64,000 nucleotides of DNA. It comes from Pectobacterium sp. A5351 (GTDB lineage: Bacteria > Pseudomonadota > Gammaproteobacteria > Enterobacterales > Enterobacteriaceae). Below are positions 1 through 8,826 of the stretch, one piece after another (within the stretch, counting starts at the first letter, position 1; the number at the start of each line of letters is the position of its first letter). The translations under genes and the position numbers were made by a program. The DNA is taken from the NCBI RefSeq assembly GCF_028335745.1, contig NZ_CP116477.1:1178001-1242000 (forward strand), in the 5' to 3' direction. The notes beneath the pieces were generated by a model. That model was given only the letters and a program-made list of their open reading frames with translations. It was not told where the DNA came from and made no database searches.

Positions 1-411
1 GAACGTGCCGAAGATATCCCGCTGCTGGCAAATCATCTGCTGCGTGAATCCGCCAATCGTCACAAGCCTTTTGTGCGCACCTTCTCAACCGATGCGATGA
101 AGCGCTTGATGACGGCGAGCTGGCCGGGTAACGTGCGCCAACTGGTGAATGTCATTGAACAGTGTGTGGCGCTGACCAGCGCACCGGTTATCAGCGACGC
201 GCTGGTTGAACAGGCGTTGGAAGGTGAGAACACGGCGCTGCCAACGTTTGTTGAAGCGCGCCATCAGTTTGAACTTAACTATCTGCGAAAATTATTACAG
301 ATGTCAAAAGGCAACGTGACGCAGGCTGCGCGAATGGCTGGGCGTAACCGAACGGAATTTTATAAACTGTTGGGCCGCCATGAGCTGGATGCCAACGATT
401 TTAAAGACTAG
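1..411 (+). CDS. glrR: Sigma-54-dependent response regulator GlrR, C-terminal part
   Basis: Partial gene cut by the window start; 136 residues remain, open from base 1. The visible part holds the end of an AAA+ sigma-54 activator domain (ERAEDIPLLANHLL, then the MTASWPGNVRQL segment typical of enhancer-binding proteins). A C-terminal Fis-type helix-turn-helix follows (KGNVTQAARMAGRNRTEFYKLLGRH). Position just upstream of glnB matches glrR (qseF/yfhA) of E. coli, where it is the response regulator of the GlrK kinase and activates the small RNA gene glmY. The family is certain from sequence; the specific name rests on synteny with glnB. Confidence 0.88.
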   Translation, partial: ERAEDIPLLANHLLRESANRHKPFVRTFSTDAMKRLMTASWPGNVRQLVNVIEQCVALTSAPVISDALVEQALEGENTALPTFVEARHQFELNYLRKLLQMSKGNVTQAARMAGRNRTEFYKLLGRHELDANDFKD

Positions 412-433
412 CGCTGAAAGCGCTGGCAGTGCG

Positions 434-451
434 CCCGCAGCGTAATGCGGG
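434..451 (+). terminator. Hairpin after glrR
   Basis: CCCGCA and TGCGGG form a six-pair stem around a six-base loop just after the glrR stop. There is no clean T-run, only GTGGGTTATT, so this is a weak terminator candidate. Confidence 0.4.
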
Positions 452-483
452 TGGGTTATTAATCTACATTATTTGCGTTGCGC

Positions 484-516
484 GACAAAACGTTAGTGTT
501 TTGAACAACGCACAAG
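484..516. repeat. Palindromic repeat module upstream of glnB
   Basis: This short module contains the hairpin CAAAACGTTAGTGTTTTG followed by AACAACGC. About 30 bases match, in inverted orientation and with two or three mismatches, part of the large repeat at 4054-4323 (around 4264-4294). It appears to be a shared module of a dispersed intergenic repeat family. Confidence 0.55.
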
Positions 517-607
517 CAGTCTGAGGTGTGATGGATATAGATTGTCCGTCTGAGTTCTGACATGCTGTTCATTTGCTGATGCACGGCTTTGGCCGCAACA
601 TAGATAA

Positions 608-961
<354 letters not shown>

Positions 962-989
962 TCGTCTCGCCTTGCATTGTTCCGTTTTA

Positions 990-1016
990 GAAGCCAGCCT
1001 GATGAGGGCTGGCTTC
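990..1016 (+). terminator. Hairpin after glnB
   Basis: GAAGCCAGCC pairs with GGCTGGCTTC over ten perfect pairs with a seven-base loop, about 30 bases after the glnB stop and between convergent glnB and pemA. The T-run is poor (GTCACATT), so termination is likely but not certain. Confidence 0.6.
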
Positions 1017-1041
1017 GTCACATTGACTTCTACTCTAACTT

Positions 1042-2148
1042 CTACTTCCCTTTAGGCGCGGTAGGCACCCAGCCTGCCAACACCTTATCTGCGGTGTATT
1101 CCGCTGCTTCCGCGTCGCTTAACTGACGGCGCTGATCGTTTTTCTCTGCTCCTTTTCCGCTGGATTTATACTCGAAAAAGCGTGAGTCTTGCGGATGGAA
1201 CCAGATTTTCTCGCCTTGTTTATCTTTACCGGACATTTTATCCCAGCCATAGATGTGGTCGTCCATGCTGGTGTTCAGGAAGACAGTCTGGCCGATGGCG
1301 TTAGGATCGGCATAGCGGCCATCCTCAAAGGTGGTCGTTGGGTGCCAGGGGCGACCCAAACCATAGCTTTTCGCCGGGACGTCTTTCTCTTTAATCACCC
1401 GGCTATTGATAATGACCAGCCCATATTTTTGCTTAATGTCAGTGCTTGGAGCGGTGAGATAGCCAAGCGGCTGATCTTTCACGTCGGTACGGTTACGCGA
1501 GACGATGTCGCAATTGTCAAATAATGCAGTGCCGTCGCCAAAGATGAAGTCAACGGTGCCGCTTATCCGGCATTGTGAGAAGAAGCTGCGTCCCCCTTTC
1601 ACATAGAGCGTGTCTTGATACCCAACCAGACTGACATCATGGAACCACGCACGATCGCTATTTTCGGCGACCAGTAGCGCAACGGCCTGCGAGTCTTTTA
1701 ATTTTGTAGGATCGTCGTTGGCTTTGGCCTGATTGGCGGGGTAATCGAAATCATTGCGAATGGTCAAGGAACGGGCGCTGAAATCGGGCGCATCGACTTT
1801 CACCGTGTTGCTGCCGTAAGTTCCCCATTTGCTGCCATCGGGTTTGAGTGTCCCGGCTGCGGTGGTTGCGGTGATCACGGTGCCGTCACGGCTTTCGCCC
1901 TGGAGATGGATGTTAGGGCGCGTAATGGTCAGGCGTTCGTGGTACACACCATTTTTCACATAGATAATAAATGGTGAGCTATCTGCCGGTGCACTGGCAA
2001 TCGCTTCAGTAATGGTTTTGTAGGCTTTAGTGTCCCCTGAATTGGTAGAAACCAGCGCATTGTAGTCGGCTGCCTGTGCTAGCGATAAAGGGGCGGTAAT
2101 TAACATGGCTAAGGTCAGCGTCTTGCAGGGGGTTGAGGCTTTTATCAT
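1042..2148 (-). CDS. pemA: Secreted pectin methylesterase A
   Basis: Pectinesterase of family CE8, which removes methyl groups from pectin so pectate lyases can cut it. The chosen start (MIKASTPCKTLTLAMLITAP) gives 368 residues with a signal peptide ending near AQA, and AGGA lies about 10 bases upstream. A longer reading to 2202 would add 18 residues before the signal peptide and is less likely. Family motifs are clear: GYQDTLYV, the catalytic Asp region VDFIFGDGTALF, and LGRPWHP with the conserved Arg. It lies 93 bases downstream of paeY on the same strand, probably co-transcribed. In Dickeya the same pair sits in the pelADE-paeY-pemA cluster. No pel gene is present here. Confidence 0.93.
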   Translation of the reverse strand: MIKASTPCKTLTLAMLITAPLSLAQAADYNALVSTNSGDTKAYKTITEAIASAPADSSPFIIYVKNGVYHERLTITRPNIHLQGESRDGTVITATTAAGTLKPDGSKWGTYGSNTVKVDAPDFSARSLTIRNDFDYPANQAKANDDPTKLKDSQAVALLVAENSDRAWFHDVSLVGYQDTLYVKGGRSFFSQCRISGTVDFIFGDGTALFDNCDIVSRNRTDVKDQPLGYLTAPSTDIKQKYGLVIINSRVIKEKDVPAKSYGLGRPWHPTTTFEDGRYADPNAIGQTVFLNTSMDDHIYGWDKMSGKDKQGEKIWFHPQDSRFFEYKSSGKGAEKNDQRRQLSDAEAAEYTADKVLAGWVPTAPKGK

Positions 2149-2241
2149 GTCTAGAATCCTGTAATCGGTAAAGGAAAGGTGTGTAACGCGCGGCAAGGTC
2201 ACACCGCGCGGTTCTGTCTTATCGTTTTGTCTGACTGATCA

Positions 2242-3900
2242 CTACTTGTGTTTGCTGGCCGTTTTTTCCGCCAGCAATGCTAACGCAGGTTCTTGCCGAA
2301 TGGCGTCGGCGACAATTCCCGCCACGGCGATAGCGCCTTTTTTCTGGAAATGGGTAGTATCCGGTTTGCTCAGGCTACCCGCCTGATCGCGATAGTAAGG
2401 GTATTGTTTGGGATCGATCACTAACCAATACTGTTTCCAGTGGTCGCTGTTGCCCTGATTCGCCAGCGCGATAGTGGCAGGTTCCACGTCCAGTAAAATC
2501 ACCTTGTTATCCGCTGCCGTATCCCTGATGGTCTGGCTGTAATCGCCGATGAAGGCGTAGCCGTTATCTGCATTTTGCTTGGTGAAATGGCTGTGTACGG
2601 CGGGTGTACCCTCTTTGCCTTCAGCCGTTTTCACTCGGGTAGTTGGCGTCAGCAGAACGGGGGTGAGCTTGTGCTGGCGGGCGAAGGTGATGTAGCGTTC
2701 CAGCGACGTCTGGAATGACATATCGGCTTTGCCCTGCGGGGCCTGTTTTTTCCCTGCGGCATCGTTCGGGTAAGTGCAGAGGTTAGCGACATCAGCAGGA
2801 CCACGTACCGCTTTGGCCCCATTGCAGTTTTGATCGTTGTGTCCCATTTGGATAAACAGGAAATCGCCTTCTTTCATCAGTGGTTGCATCTGACGGAACC
2901 AGCCTTCGTAAAAATAGTCACGTGAACTACGACCTGCTCGTCCGCCGTTAACAACTTTTACGCCGCTGTTTTTGCTGAACTGTTGTTCAAAAACCTGTCC
3001 CCACCCCATGCGCGGGAAGCGCATTTTTTCATAGGTTGCTGCAGTCGAGTCGCCGACGATGAAAATACGGGTTTGCGCTTTCTGGATTGCGTCCAGGTTC
3101 TGGCGAGCAGAGCGATAATCCAGCGGTTCATAGTCGCCTTTATCGTTCAGACCGACAATCGGGTGGAAGGCGCTGTCGGTTAGCACCGTATGGCCTGAGT
3201 AGCCCGTATTGTTGTGATAATTGCGGTTATGATTAATGACGCTGACGATGTTGGTGACAGCGTCCTGCTGAGCGGCAGGGTAGGTAAGGGGATCGAAACG
3301 GGTAGGTGTACTGATGCCCACCTGTTTTAACGCGTCATTGAAGCCTGCGTGGAAATCCGCGTAGGCTTTTTTCCAGGCTGCGGCATCCAGTTTCGGTGAT
3401 GCCGTGTCGTCCGTTAGTTGCTGTGGGCCAATGTAGCCTGCCGCCACCGCGATATCAGAGGTGATGCGGTCAGTCATCGGGTTGATATTGGCGATATTTT
3501 CTTTCCCGTCATGTAATGAAGGGGCGACAGCGGATAGGCAAATGGCACGAGGAATATTATTCAACAGGCAGTTATTGCCGCCGGACTCAATAGCTAAAAG
3601 ACGTAACGGCGGCGTGAGACCTGAAATATCAAGCTGATACTTGCCTTGCTCATCCGTCTTTGTCTGTCGCTTCTGGCCTTGTTGATCCCTGATTATGATA
3701 GTCGCGGGCAGATGAATATCCCGTACGGTGACGTTACCCGATAAGCCGGTTTTTTCACCCAGCATTGCGCCTGACAGTAATTTAGCGCTGTCCGTTGTGG
3801 CGCTCTGCTGTGCAGCGGCGGAAGTTTTAGCATGTACCTGTGTGAAAGGGGCAGAAAGTATCAGAGCTAAAGCGACACTTTCTGAAAAACGTTTTGCCAT
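2242..3900 (-). CDS. paeY: Secreted pectin acetylesterase PaeY (SGNH/GDSL hydrolase, CE12)
   Basis: 552 residues, close to the 551 of Dickeya PaeY. It removes acetyl groups from pectin and acts with PemA. A signal peptide is visible (MAKRFSESVALALILSAPFTQVHA). A roughly 250-residue N-terminal region with a beta-rich DIHLPATIIIRDQQGQKRQT segment precedes the SGNH hydrolase domain. Hydrolase motifs: block I GDSTAATYE (the Ser), GGRAGRSSRDY with the conserved Gly, IQMGHNDQN with the Asn, and a late DTTHFQKKGA that provides the catalytic Asp and His. The gene is the first of the paeY-pemA pair. Upstream control is unclear because a repeat element separates it from the AT-rich region near 4330-4470. 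Confidence 0.92.
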   Translation of the reverse strand: MAKRFSESVALALILSAPFTQVHAKTSAAAQQSATTDSAKLLSGAMLGEKTGLSGNVTVRDIHLPATIIIRDQQGQKRQTKTDEQGKYQLDISGLTPPLRLLAIESGGNNCLLNNIPRAICLSAVAPSLHDGKENIANINPMTDRITSDIAVAAGYIGPQQLTDDTASPKLDAAAWKKAYADFHAGFNDALKQVGISTPTRFDPLTYPAAQQDAVTNIVSVINHNRNYHNNTGYSGHTVLTDSAFHPIVGLNDKGDYEPLDYRSARQNLDAIQKAQTRIFIVGDSTAATYEKMRFPRMGWGQVFEQQFSKNSGVKVVNGGRAGRSSRDYFYEGWFRQMQPLMKEGDFLFIQMGHNDQNCNGAKAVRGPADVANLCTYPNDAAGKKQAPQGKADMSFQTSLERYITFARQHKLTPVLLTPTTRVKTAEGKEGTPAVHSHFTKQNADNGYAFIGDYSQTIRDTAADNKVILLDVEPATIALANQGNSDHWKQYWLVIDPKQYPYYRDQAGSLSKPDTTHFQKKGAIAVAGIVADAIRQEPALALLAEKTASKHK

Positions 3901-4053
3901 GGTTAGACATATCCCTTGTTGATTAATCGAAAACAGTTAATGAACCCAAGCGTTGTCAAAGGAAGGTCGCTGTTTTTTATCGTTCTTGTCACGGCCTTTA
4001 GAGAAAACGTCGGGGGCTTTATTGTGCACCCAAGCCGACTCAAGGGCGATGCC

Positions 4054-4323
4054 TATATCCGTCATTCTTCAAGTTGCACGTGCGTTAGCTGCGTTCGCTC
4101 ACCCGAATCACTTACCTGAGTAAGCTCATCGGGATGAAATGAGAGACATCCTGTCTCTCACCGGAGGCCAGCCTTTGGCTGGTCAAATTCGTTCCCGACG
4201 AATTTGTCCCTCGCTTGCCGCGTTACAAGGCACATAAATGCGCCTCGCCCTAACGGGCCAACGCTTTGCGTTGTTCAAAACGCTAACGTTTTGTCTTGCA
4301 ACTCGAATTATTTAGGCTATATA
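4054..4323. repeat. Composite palindromic intergenic repeat, about 270 bp
   Basis: The ends are imperfect inverted repeats: TATATCCGTCATTCTTCAAG on the left, and TATAGCCTAAATAATTCGAG as the reverse complement of the right end. Inside are several hairpins: GGCCAGCC-TTT-GGCTGGTC, AAATTCGT-TCCCG-ACGAATTT and CAAAACG-CTA-ACGTTTTG. The terminal ATTCTTCAAGTTGCA and GCAACTCGAATTATTT motifs resemble long palindromic repeats seen in Yersinia, Serratia and Pectobacterium intergenic DNA (compare YPAL of Yersinia, by memory). It encodes nothing. Confidence 0.7.
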
Positions 4324-4481
4324 CGCAGGTCCTTTTTGGTGAAATAACTATTCATTAAAAATGAAATGTTATTTTAATAGAGCGTGTTTTTTTGTGACCC
4401 ACCTCTTTTTTAGCGGAGCGCTCGTGTGTCAGCACATAAAATTGTGATCGGTAAAGTATTTTTGGGAAGGGGGACGGTCTG

Positions 4482-4513
4482 AAAAATGAAAAAAGGCCGC
4501 AAAAGCGACCTTT
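4482..4513 (-). terminator. Rho-independent terminator of hmp
   Basis: Read on the minus strand, AAAGGTCGC pairs with GCGGCCTTT (one G-T pair) around a TTTT loop and is followed by a T-rich run. It lies about 25 bases after the hmp stop. Confidence 0.8.
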
Positions 4514-4538
4514 GGGTTTGATCCGTTATCAATGAGGG

Positions 4539-5729
4539 TTAGACAACTTTATGTGGACCAAAACATTCGTAATGTAGCTGCTCGGCCGGGATCCCCATTG
4601 CCAGCAGTTGCTGTGCGATAAACTGCATGAAAACCACAGGGCCACACAGGTAATAGTGCATATCTGGCGTGGTTAACTCCTCTTTTAGCGAGGCCAACTG
4701 CATTAGTCCACTATGGTGATAATCTTCACCCGGACGATCGTCCGGCTGTGGTTCCCGATACCAGATGTGCTGCTGGAACTGCGGCAGCGCCTGCCCCGTC
4801 TGTTTGATTTCATTCGCAAACGCATGCGCTGTGCCGTTCTCCGCTGCGTGTAGCCATAACACCTTCGCCTGATGATCCTGTTGTTTGAGCGTATGCAGCA
4901 TGCCCAGCATAGGAGTTTGCCCTACGCCGCCGGAAATCAGGGCCACCGGTGTGGAAGCGGAGATATCAAGGAAGAAATCACCGTGCGGCGCTGCCAGATG
5001 AATGATGTCGCCTTCGCGCGCGGTATCATGCAGATAGCCGGAAACGGTGCCCTGTGCTTCACGTTTCACCGCAATCCGGTAGGATTTTCCATTTGGTGCG
5101 TGAGTCAGAGAGTATTGGCGAATCTCCTGATTGGCAAAACTGCCATGCTTGATGTAAACCGCCAGATACTGGCCCGGCTGAAAATCAGCAATAGGTTGGC
5201 CGTCGGTGGGTTCCAGCGTGAAACTGGTAATCACGGCGCTTTGCGATTGCTTGTTCACAATACGGAAAGGTCGCACACCGCCCCAGCCGCCGTTTTTCGC
5301 TTCGGTGTTGCGATAGATATCGCTTTCGCGCTGGATAAAGACATTCGCCAGCACGCCATAGGCTTTACCCCAGGCGTCCAGCACCGCTTGTCCTGGGCTA
5401 AACATTTCATCCAGCGTTGCCAATAAGTGATTACCCACGATCTGATACTGATCGGCCTGAATGTTAAAGCTGGCGTGCTTCTGGGCGATACGCTCAACCG
5501 CAGGCAGCAGAGCACCCAGATTTTCGATATTCGTCGCATACGCACAGATGGCATTGAACAGCGCTTCTCGCTGATCGCCATTGCGCTGGTTGCTCATGTT
5601 AAAAATATCTTTGAGTTCAGGGTTATGGGTAAACATGCGATCGTAAAAATGCGCAGTCAGTTTCGGGCCGGTTTCCGCCAGCAGAGGAATGGTCGATTTA
5701 ACAATGGCGATAGTGTGGTTATCCAGCAT
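4539..5729 (-). CDS. hmp: Flavohaemoprotein, nitric oxide dioxygenase
   Basis: 396 residues, the same length as E. coli Hmp. It converts NO plus O2 to nitrate using NADPH, haem and FAD in the cytoplasm, protecting against nitrosative stress. The N-terminal globin domain (about 1-140) shows the proximal-His region AQKHASFNI. An FAD-binding domain follows with [10 protein letters not shown], and an NAD-binding domain with [12 protein letters not shown] and YLCGPVVFM. It is divergent from glyA, the standard enterobacterial arrangement. A strong NsrR box lies 30-52 bases upstream of its start. Confidence 0.97.
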   Translation of the reverse strand: MLDNHTIAIVKSTIPLLAETGPKLTAHFYDRMFTHNPELKDIFNMSNQRNGDQREALFNAICAYATNIENLGALLPAVERIAQKHASFNIQADQYQIVGNHLLATLDEMFSPGQAVLDAWGKAYGVLANVFIQRESDIYRNTEAKNGGWGGVRPFRIVNKQSQSAVITSFTLEPTDGQPIADFQPGQYLAVYIKHGSFANQEIRQYSLTHAPNGKSYRIAVKREAQGTVSGYLHDTAREGDIIHLAAPHGDFFLDISASTPVALISGGVGQTPMLGMLHTLKQQDHQAKVLWLHAAENGTAHAFANEIKQTGQALPQFQQHIWYREPQPDDRPGEDYHHSGLMQLASLKEELTTPDMHYYLCGPVVFMQFIAQQLLAMGIPAEQLHYECFGPHKVV

Positions 5730-5758
5730 GGTGACTCCTTATTATTGGCATGATTTAT

Positions 5759-5781
5759 AAGTTGTATTTTATATGCATCTT
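5759..5781 (-). promoter_or_regulatory. NsrR binding site of hmp
   Basis: On the minus strand, AAGATGCATAT and AAATACAACTT form the 11-1-11 near-palindrome characteristic of the NO-sensing repressor NsrR. It is centred about 41 bases upstream of the hmp start, so NO-induced derepression is expected. Confidence 0.85.
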
Positions 5782-5938
5782 ATTGGGTTTGTCCGTCACT
5801 GTAAATTACCTTTTTAGTGGTAGGGATTTTTTAGGCGGGAACCAAAAGGAATAACATGAAGGAATAGCAGGTTGAGAATGAAGAAAAATCCGTTGACCAC
5901 CACACGCCTCGAATTTGCTGAAGCCTTGTGCTGCCTGT

Positions 5939-5954
5939 AGTTAATCGTTTGCGT
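5939..5954. promoter_or_regulatory. PurR-like operator upstream of glyA
   Basis: AGTTAATCGTTTGCGT matches 12 of 16 positions of the palindromic PurR consensus and closely resembles the PurR box known at E. coli glyA. It lies about 140 bases upstream of the glyA start. Confidence 0.65.
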
Positions 5955-6090
5955 AAAAACCTCTGTCAAGACCTATCTTCATTAGGGAAAAACGGTTTAC
6001 ACTATACGACATTCCCCAAGAGGGTAGCCCAATTCCCAAACGGGCCATTAATTCCCAGTATATTTATGTTAGCTGAGTCAGGAGATCCGG

Positions 6091-7344
6091 ATGTTAAAGC
6101 GTGAAATGAACATTGCCGATTATGATGCCGACCTGTGGCAAGCAATGGAGCAAGAAGTGGTGCGTCAGGAAGAGCACATTGAACTGATTGCGTCAGAAAA
6201 CTACACCAGCCCACGCGTTATGCAGGCTCAGGGGTCTCAGCTGACGAACAAGTATGCTGAAGGTTATCCGGGCAAACGTTACTACGGCGGCTGTGAGTAT
6301 GTTGACGTGGTTGAGCAGTTGGCGATCGATCGTGCGAAAGCGCTGTTCGGCGCAGATTATGCCAACGTGCAGCCGCACTCTGGTTCCCAGGCTAACTTTG
6401 CCGTTTACACCGCGCTGCTGCAACCGGGCGACACCATTCTGGGTATGAACCTGGCGCACGGTGGTCACCTGACGCACGGTTCTCCGGTTAACCTGTCAGG
6501 CAAACTGTATAAAGTTATTCCTTACGGTATCGATGAAAGCGGCAAAATCGACTACGACGAAATGGCGGAACTGGCACGTACGCACAAGCCAAAAATGATC
6601 GTCGGTGGTTTCTCTGCCTATTCTGGCGTGGTTGACTGGGCGAAGATGCGTGAAATCGCTGACAGCATCGGCGCTTACCTGTTTGTCGATATGGCTCACG
6701 TTGCCGGTCTGATTGCCGCAGAGGTTTACCCTAACCCGGTTCCTCATGCTCACATCGTGACCACGACGACGCACAAAACGCTGGCTGGCCCACGCGGTGG
6801 CCTGATTCTGGCGAAAGGCGGCGACGAAGAGCTGTACAAAAAGCTGAACTCTGCTGTTTTCCCTGGTGGTCAGGGTGGCCCATTGATGCACGTTATCGCA
6901 GGTAAAGCGGTTGCGCTGAAAGAAGCGATGGAGCCTGAATTCAAAGTGTATCAGCAGCAGGTCGCGAAAAACGCCAAAGCAATGGTTGAAGTCTTCCTGT
7001 CACGTGGTTTCAACGTCGTTTCTGGCGGAACCAGCAACCACCTGTTCCTGCTGGATCTGGTTAGCAAAAACCTGACCGGTAAAGAGGCTGATGCTGCACT
7101 GGGTCGTGCGAATATCACCGTGAACAAGAACAGCGTGCCTAACGATCCGAAGAGCCCGTTCGTGACTTCCGGTATCCGTATCGGTACACCGGCGGCAACC
7201 CGTCGCGGCTTTAAAGAAGCGGAAGTGCGTGAGCTGGCTGGCTGGATCTGTGATGTGTTGGACAACATCAACGACGAAGCGACCATTGAGCGCGTGAAAC
7301 AGAAAGTGCTGGATATCTGCGCCCGCTTCCCGGTTTACGCATAA
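6091..7344 (+). CDS. glyA: Serine hydroxymethyltransferase
   Basis: 417 residues, identical in length to E. coli GlyA. This cytoplasmic PLP enzyme interconverts serine and glycine while charging tetrahydrofolate with a one-carbon unit. The PLP lysine is Lys229 in the motif [14 protein letters not shown]. The N-terminal [12 protein letters not shown] and PGKRYYGG motifs are intact. GGAG lies upstream of the ATG. It is divergent from hmp and followed by a clear terminator, so monocistronic expression is likely, with PurR control suggested by the upstream box. Confidence 0.98.
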   Translation: MLKREMNIADYDADLWQAMEQEVVRQEEHIELIASENYTSPRVMQAQGSQLTNKYAEGYPGKRYYGGCEYVDVVEQLAIDRAKALFGADYANVQPHSGSQANFAVYTALLQPGDTILGMNLAHGGHLTHGSPVNLSGKLYKVIPYGIDESGKIDYDEMAELARTHKPKMIVGGFSAYSGVVDWAKMREIADSIGAYLFVDMAHVAGLIAAEVYPNPVPHAHIVTTTTHKTLAGPRGGLILAKGGDEELYKKLNSAVFPGGQGGPLMHVIAGKAVALKEAMEPEFKVYQQQVAKNAKAMVEVFLSRGFNVVSGGTSNHLFLLDLVSKNLTGKEADAALGRANITVNKNSVPNDPKSPFVTSGIRIGTPAATRRGFKEAEVRELAGWICDVLDNINDEATIERVKQKVLDICARFPVYA

Positions 7345-7383
7345 TTCGGTCGTTTCTCTGACATCACTGTCGGAATACTTCCC

Positions 7384-7413
7384 AAACGCCAGCTTGTGTG
7401 CTGGCGTTTTTTA
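7384..7413 (+). terminator. Rho-independent terminator of glyA
   Basis: ACGCCAGC pairs with GCTGGCGT around a six-base loop (TTGTGT) and is followed by six Ts. It lies 40 bases after the glyA stop. Confidence 0.93.
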
Positions 7414-7414
7414 T

Positions 7415-7531
7415 GGTGGCCATCCCTGGCCACCACCCTGCGGGCCGTCGCAAGCGACGTTGAAAATTTCTCCCGGAAATTTTTTATGCCTGTCGATCGG
7501 GTCGACATCGTTGTTCGCATTTCATTGCGAA
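7415..7531. repeat. Run of small perfect hairpins between glyA and hcaT
   Basis: At least four short palindromes follow one another: GGTGGCCA-TCCC-TGGCCACC (7415-7434), CGTCGCAAGCGACG, AAATTTC-TCCCG-GAAATTT and TTCGCA-TTTCAT-TGCGAA, with TGTCGA-TCGGG-TCGACA between the last two. The style (short stems, TCCC-type loops) resembles the inner part of the repeat at 4054-4323, though the sequences differ. No reading frame is supported here. Confidence 0.5.
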
Positions 7532-7621
7532 TAACGCGTTGCGCCGCCGCATGCACTCTGACAGAGTAGCCAGCAAAAAAGAGCCGAAGCTAGGAGAGTT
7601 CGTCATCGAAAGGGAGACATC

Positions 7622-8782
7622 ATGGTTTTGCAATCGACGCGCTGGCTGGCGCTAAGCTATTTCACCTACTTTTTTTGCTATGGCGTTTTCCTGCCATTTT
7701 GGGGGGGATGGCTGAAAGGCGAGGGGCTGTCCGCCGAGTCGATCGGGATGCTGCTGGGGGCGGGTCTGGTGGCGCGTTTCGTCGGCAGTCTGGTCATCAC
7801 GCCCAGCGTGAAAGATCCGTCCAAACTGATTACGGTATTACGTGGGCTGGCGTTGCTGTCACTGGCGCTGGCCGTTGGTTTCTGGCTGGGGAATGCCTGG
7901 CTGTGGCTGATGATCGTGATGATTGGGTTTAACCTGTTTTTCGCGCCACTGGTGCCGCTGACCGATGCCTTAGCCGCGACCTGGCAGCGGCAGGTCGTGA
8001 TGGATTACGGCAAGGTACGGGTTTGGGGCTCGATCGCGTTTGTCATTGCTTCTGCGGCGACAGGCGAACTGGTCGCTATCTGGGGACACCCCGCGATTCT
8101 GGCCATTCTCAGCGCGGGGCTGGTTGTCATGCTGTTAGGCATGCTGCTTCGCCCCAGCGTGATGCCGCAAGCGGCTGCGTCAACCGCGCAGTCGGTTAGT
8201 GTGACGCCGTGGAAAACCTTGCTGGCTGAACCTGCGGTATGGCGTTTCCTGCTTTGCGTATCTCTGCTACAGGGCGCACATGCAGCGTACTATGGTTTCA
8301 GCGTCATTTATTGGCAGGATTCGGGTTATTCCGCCTCGATTATCGGTTATCTCTGGTCGTTAGGCGTTGTCGCGGAAATTGTCATCTTTACCTTCAGCCA
8401 ACGTCTGTTTCGGCGCTGGAGCGCCAGACAGCTTCTGCTGCTCTCAGCCGTGTGTGGCGTGGTGCGCTGGGGGTTAATGGGCTCGACGGTGGCTCTGCCG
8501 TGGCTGATTGTGATACAGATATTGCACTGTGGTACGTTCACCGTGTGCCACCTGGCCGCGATGCGTTTTATCGCTGCACGTTCTGGTGGTGACATTCTGC
8601 GGCTACAGGCGGTGTATTCCGCGCTGGCGATGGGGGGCAGTATCGCGGTGATGACGATGGTATCCGGTTTCCTGTTTGAGCATTTGCAGGGCGGCACGTT
8701 CTGGGGGATGGCGCTGCTGGCGGTGCCTGCACTGTTTATCCGGCCTTCCGTCAGTCACCGTGCCGCGGTCGAAAAGGTCTAA
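7622..8782 (+). CDS. hcaT: MFS transporter HcaT-like (3-phenylpropionate permease family)
   Basis: 386 residues with about twelve hydrophobic segments. An N-terminal signature, STRWLALSYFTYFFCYGVFLP, is typical of the HcaT/nucleoside-proton-symporter-like branch of the major facilitator superfamily. E. coli HcaT (379 residues) imports 3-phenylpropionic acid and lies near suhB, so position also fits. No hca catabolic genes are nearby, so the true substrate here is unproven; plant aromatic acids are plausible. GGGAG precedes the ATG. The E. coli neighbour csiE is absent. Confidence 0.8.
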   Translation: MVLQSTRWLALSYFTYFFCYGVFLPFWGGWLKGEGLSAESIGMLLGAGLVARFVGSLVITPSVKDPSKLITVLRGLALLSLALAVGFWLGNAWLWLMIVMIGFNLFFAPLVPLTDALAATWQRQVVMDYGKVRVWGSIAFVIASAATGELVAIWGHPAILAILSAGLVVMLLGMLLRPSVMPQAAASTAQSVSVTPWKTLLAEPAVWRFLLCVSLLQGAHAAYYGFSVIYWQDSGYSASIIGYLWSLGVVAEIVIFTFSQRLFRRWSARQLLLLSAVCGVVRWGLMGSTVALPWLIVIQILHCGTFTVCHLAAMRFIAARSGGDILRLQAVYSALAMGGSIAVMTMVSGFLFEHLQGGTFWGMALLAVPALFIRPSVSHRAAVEKV

Positions 8783-8826
8783 TAAAGTGCTATCTACTGT
8801 CAAGATAACGTCGTGTGGTAAAAGTA

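Larger units (their letters stand above)
3901..4538. other. Non-coding stretch between paeY and hmp
   Basis: This 638-base gap between the divergently placed paeY start and the hmp end holds the paeY leader (3901-4050), a long palindromic repeat (4054-4323), an AT-rich block (4330-4470) with possible promoter or operator content, and the hmp terminator. A short open frame here (3916-4119, plus strand) runs into the repeat and has no recognisable product, so no gene is called. Confidence 0.6.
5730..6090. other. Divergent hmp/glyA control region
   Basis: This 361-base spacer holds the hmp ribosome site, an NsrR box (5759-5781), a PurR-like box (5939-5954) and the glyA leader. I looked for paired MetR half-sites (TGAA-N5-TTCA), which are known at E. 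coli glyA, and found no convincing pair. Confidence 0.7.

Noticed and set aside
3916..4119. 67-codon plus-strand frame upstream of paeY
   Set aside because: It runs into the palindromic repeat at 4054 and lacks a ribosome site or recognisable product.
4360..4378. KdgR-like operator (AATGAAATGTTATTTTAAT)
   Set aside because: Only one half resembles the consensus and it is about 460 bases from paeY on the far side of the repeat; not enough to call.
4872..5426. 184-codon plus-strand open frame across hmp
   Set aside because: It lies antisense inside a complete, highly conserved hmp gene, has no family signature, and reflects the reverse of a GC-rich coding region.
5840..5900. MetR sites before glyA
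   Set aside because: Scattered TGAA and TTCA-like halves exist, but not in the TGAA-N5-TTCA spacing.
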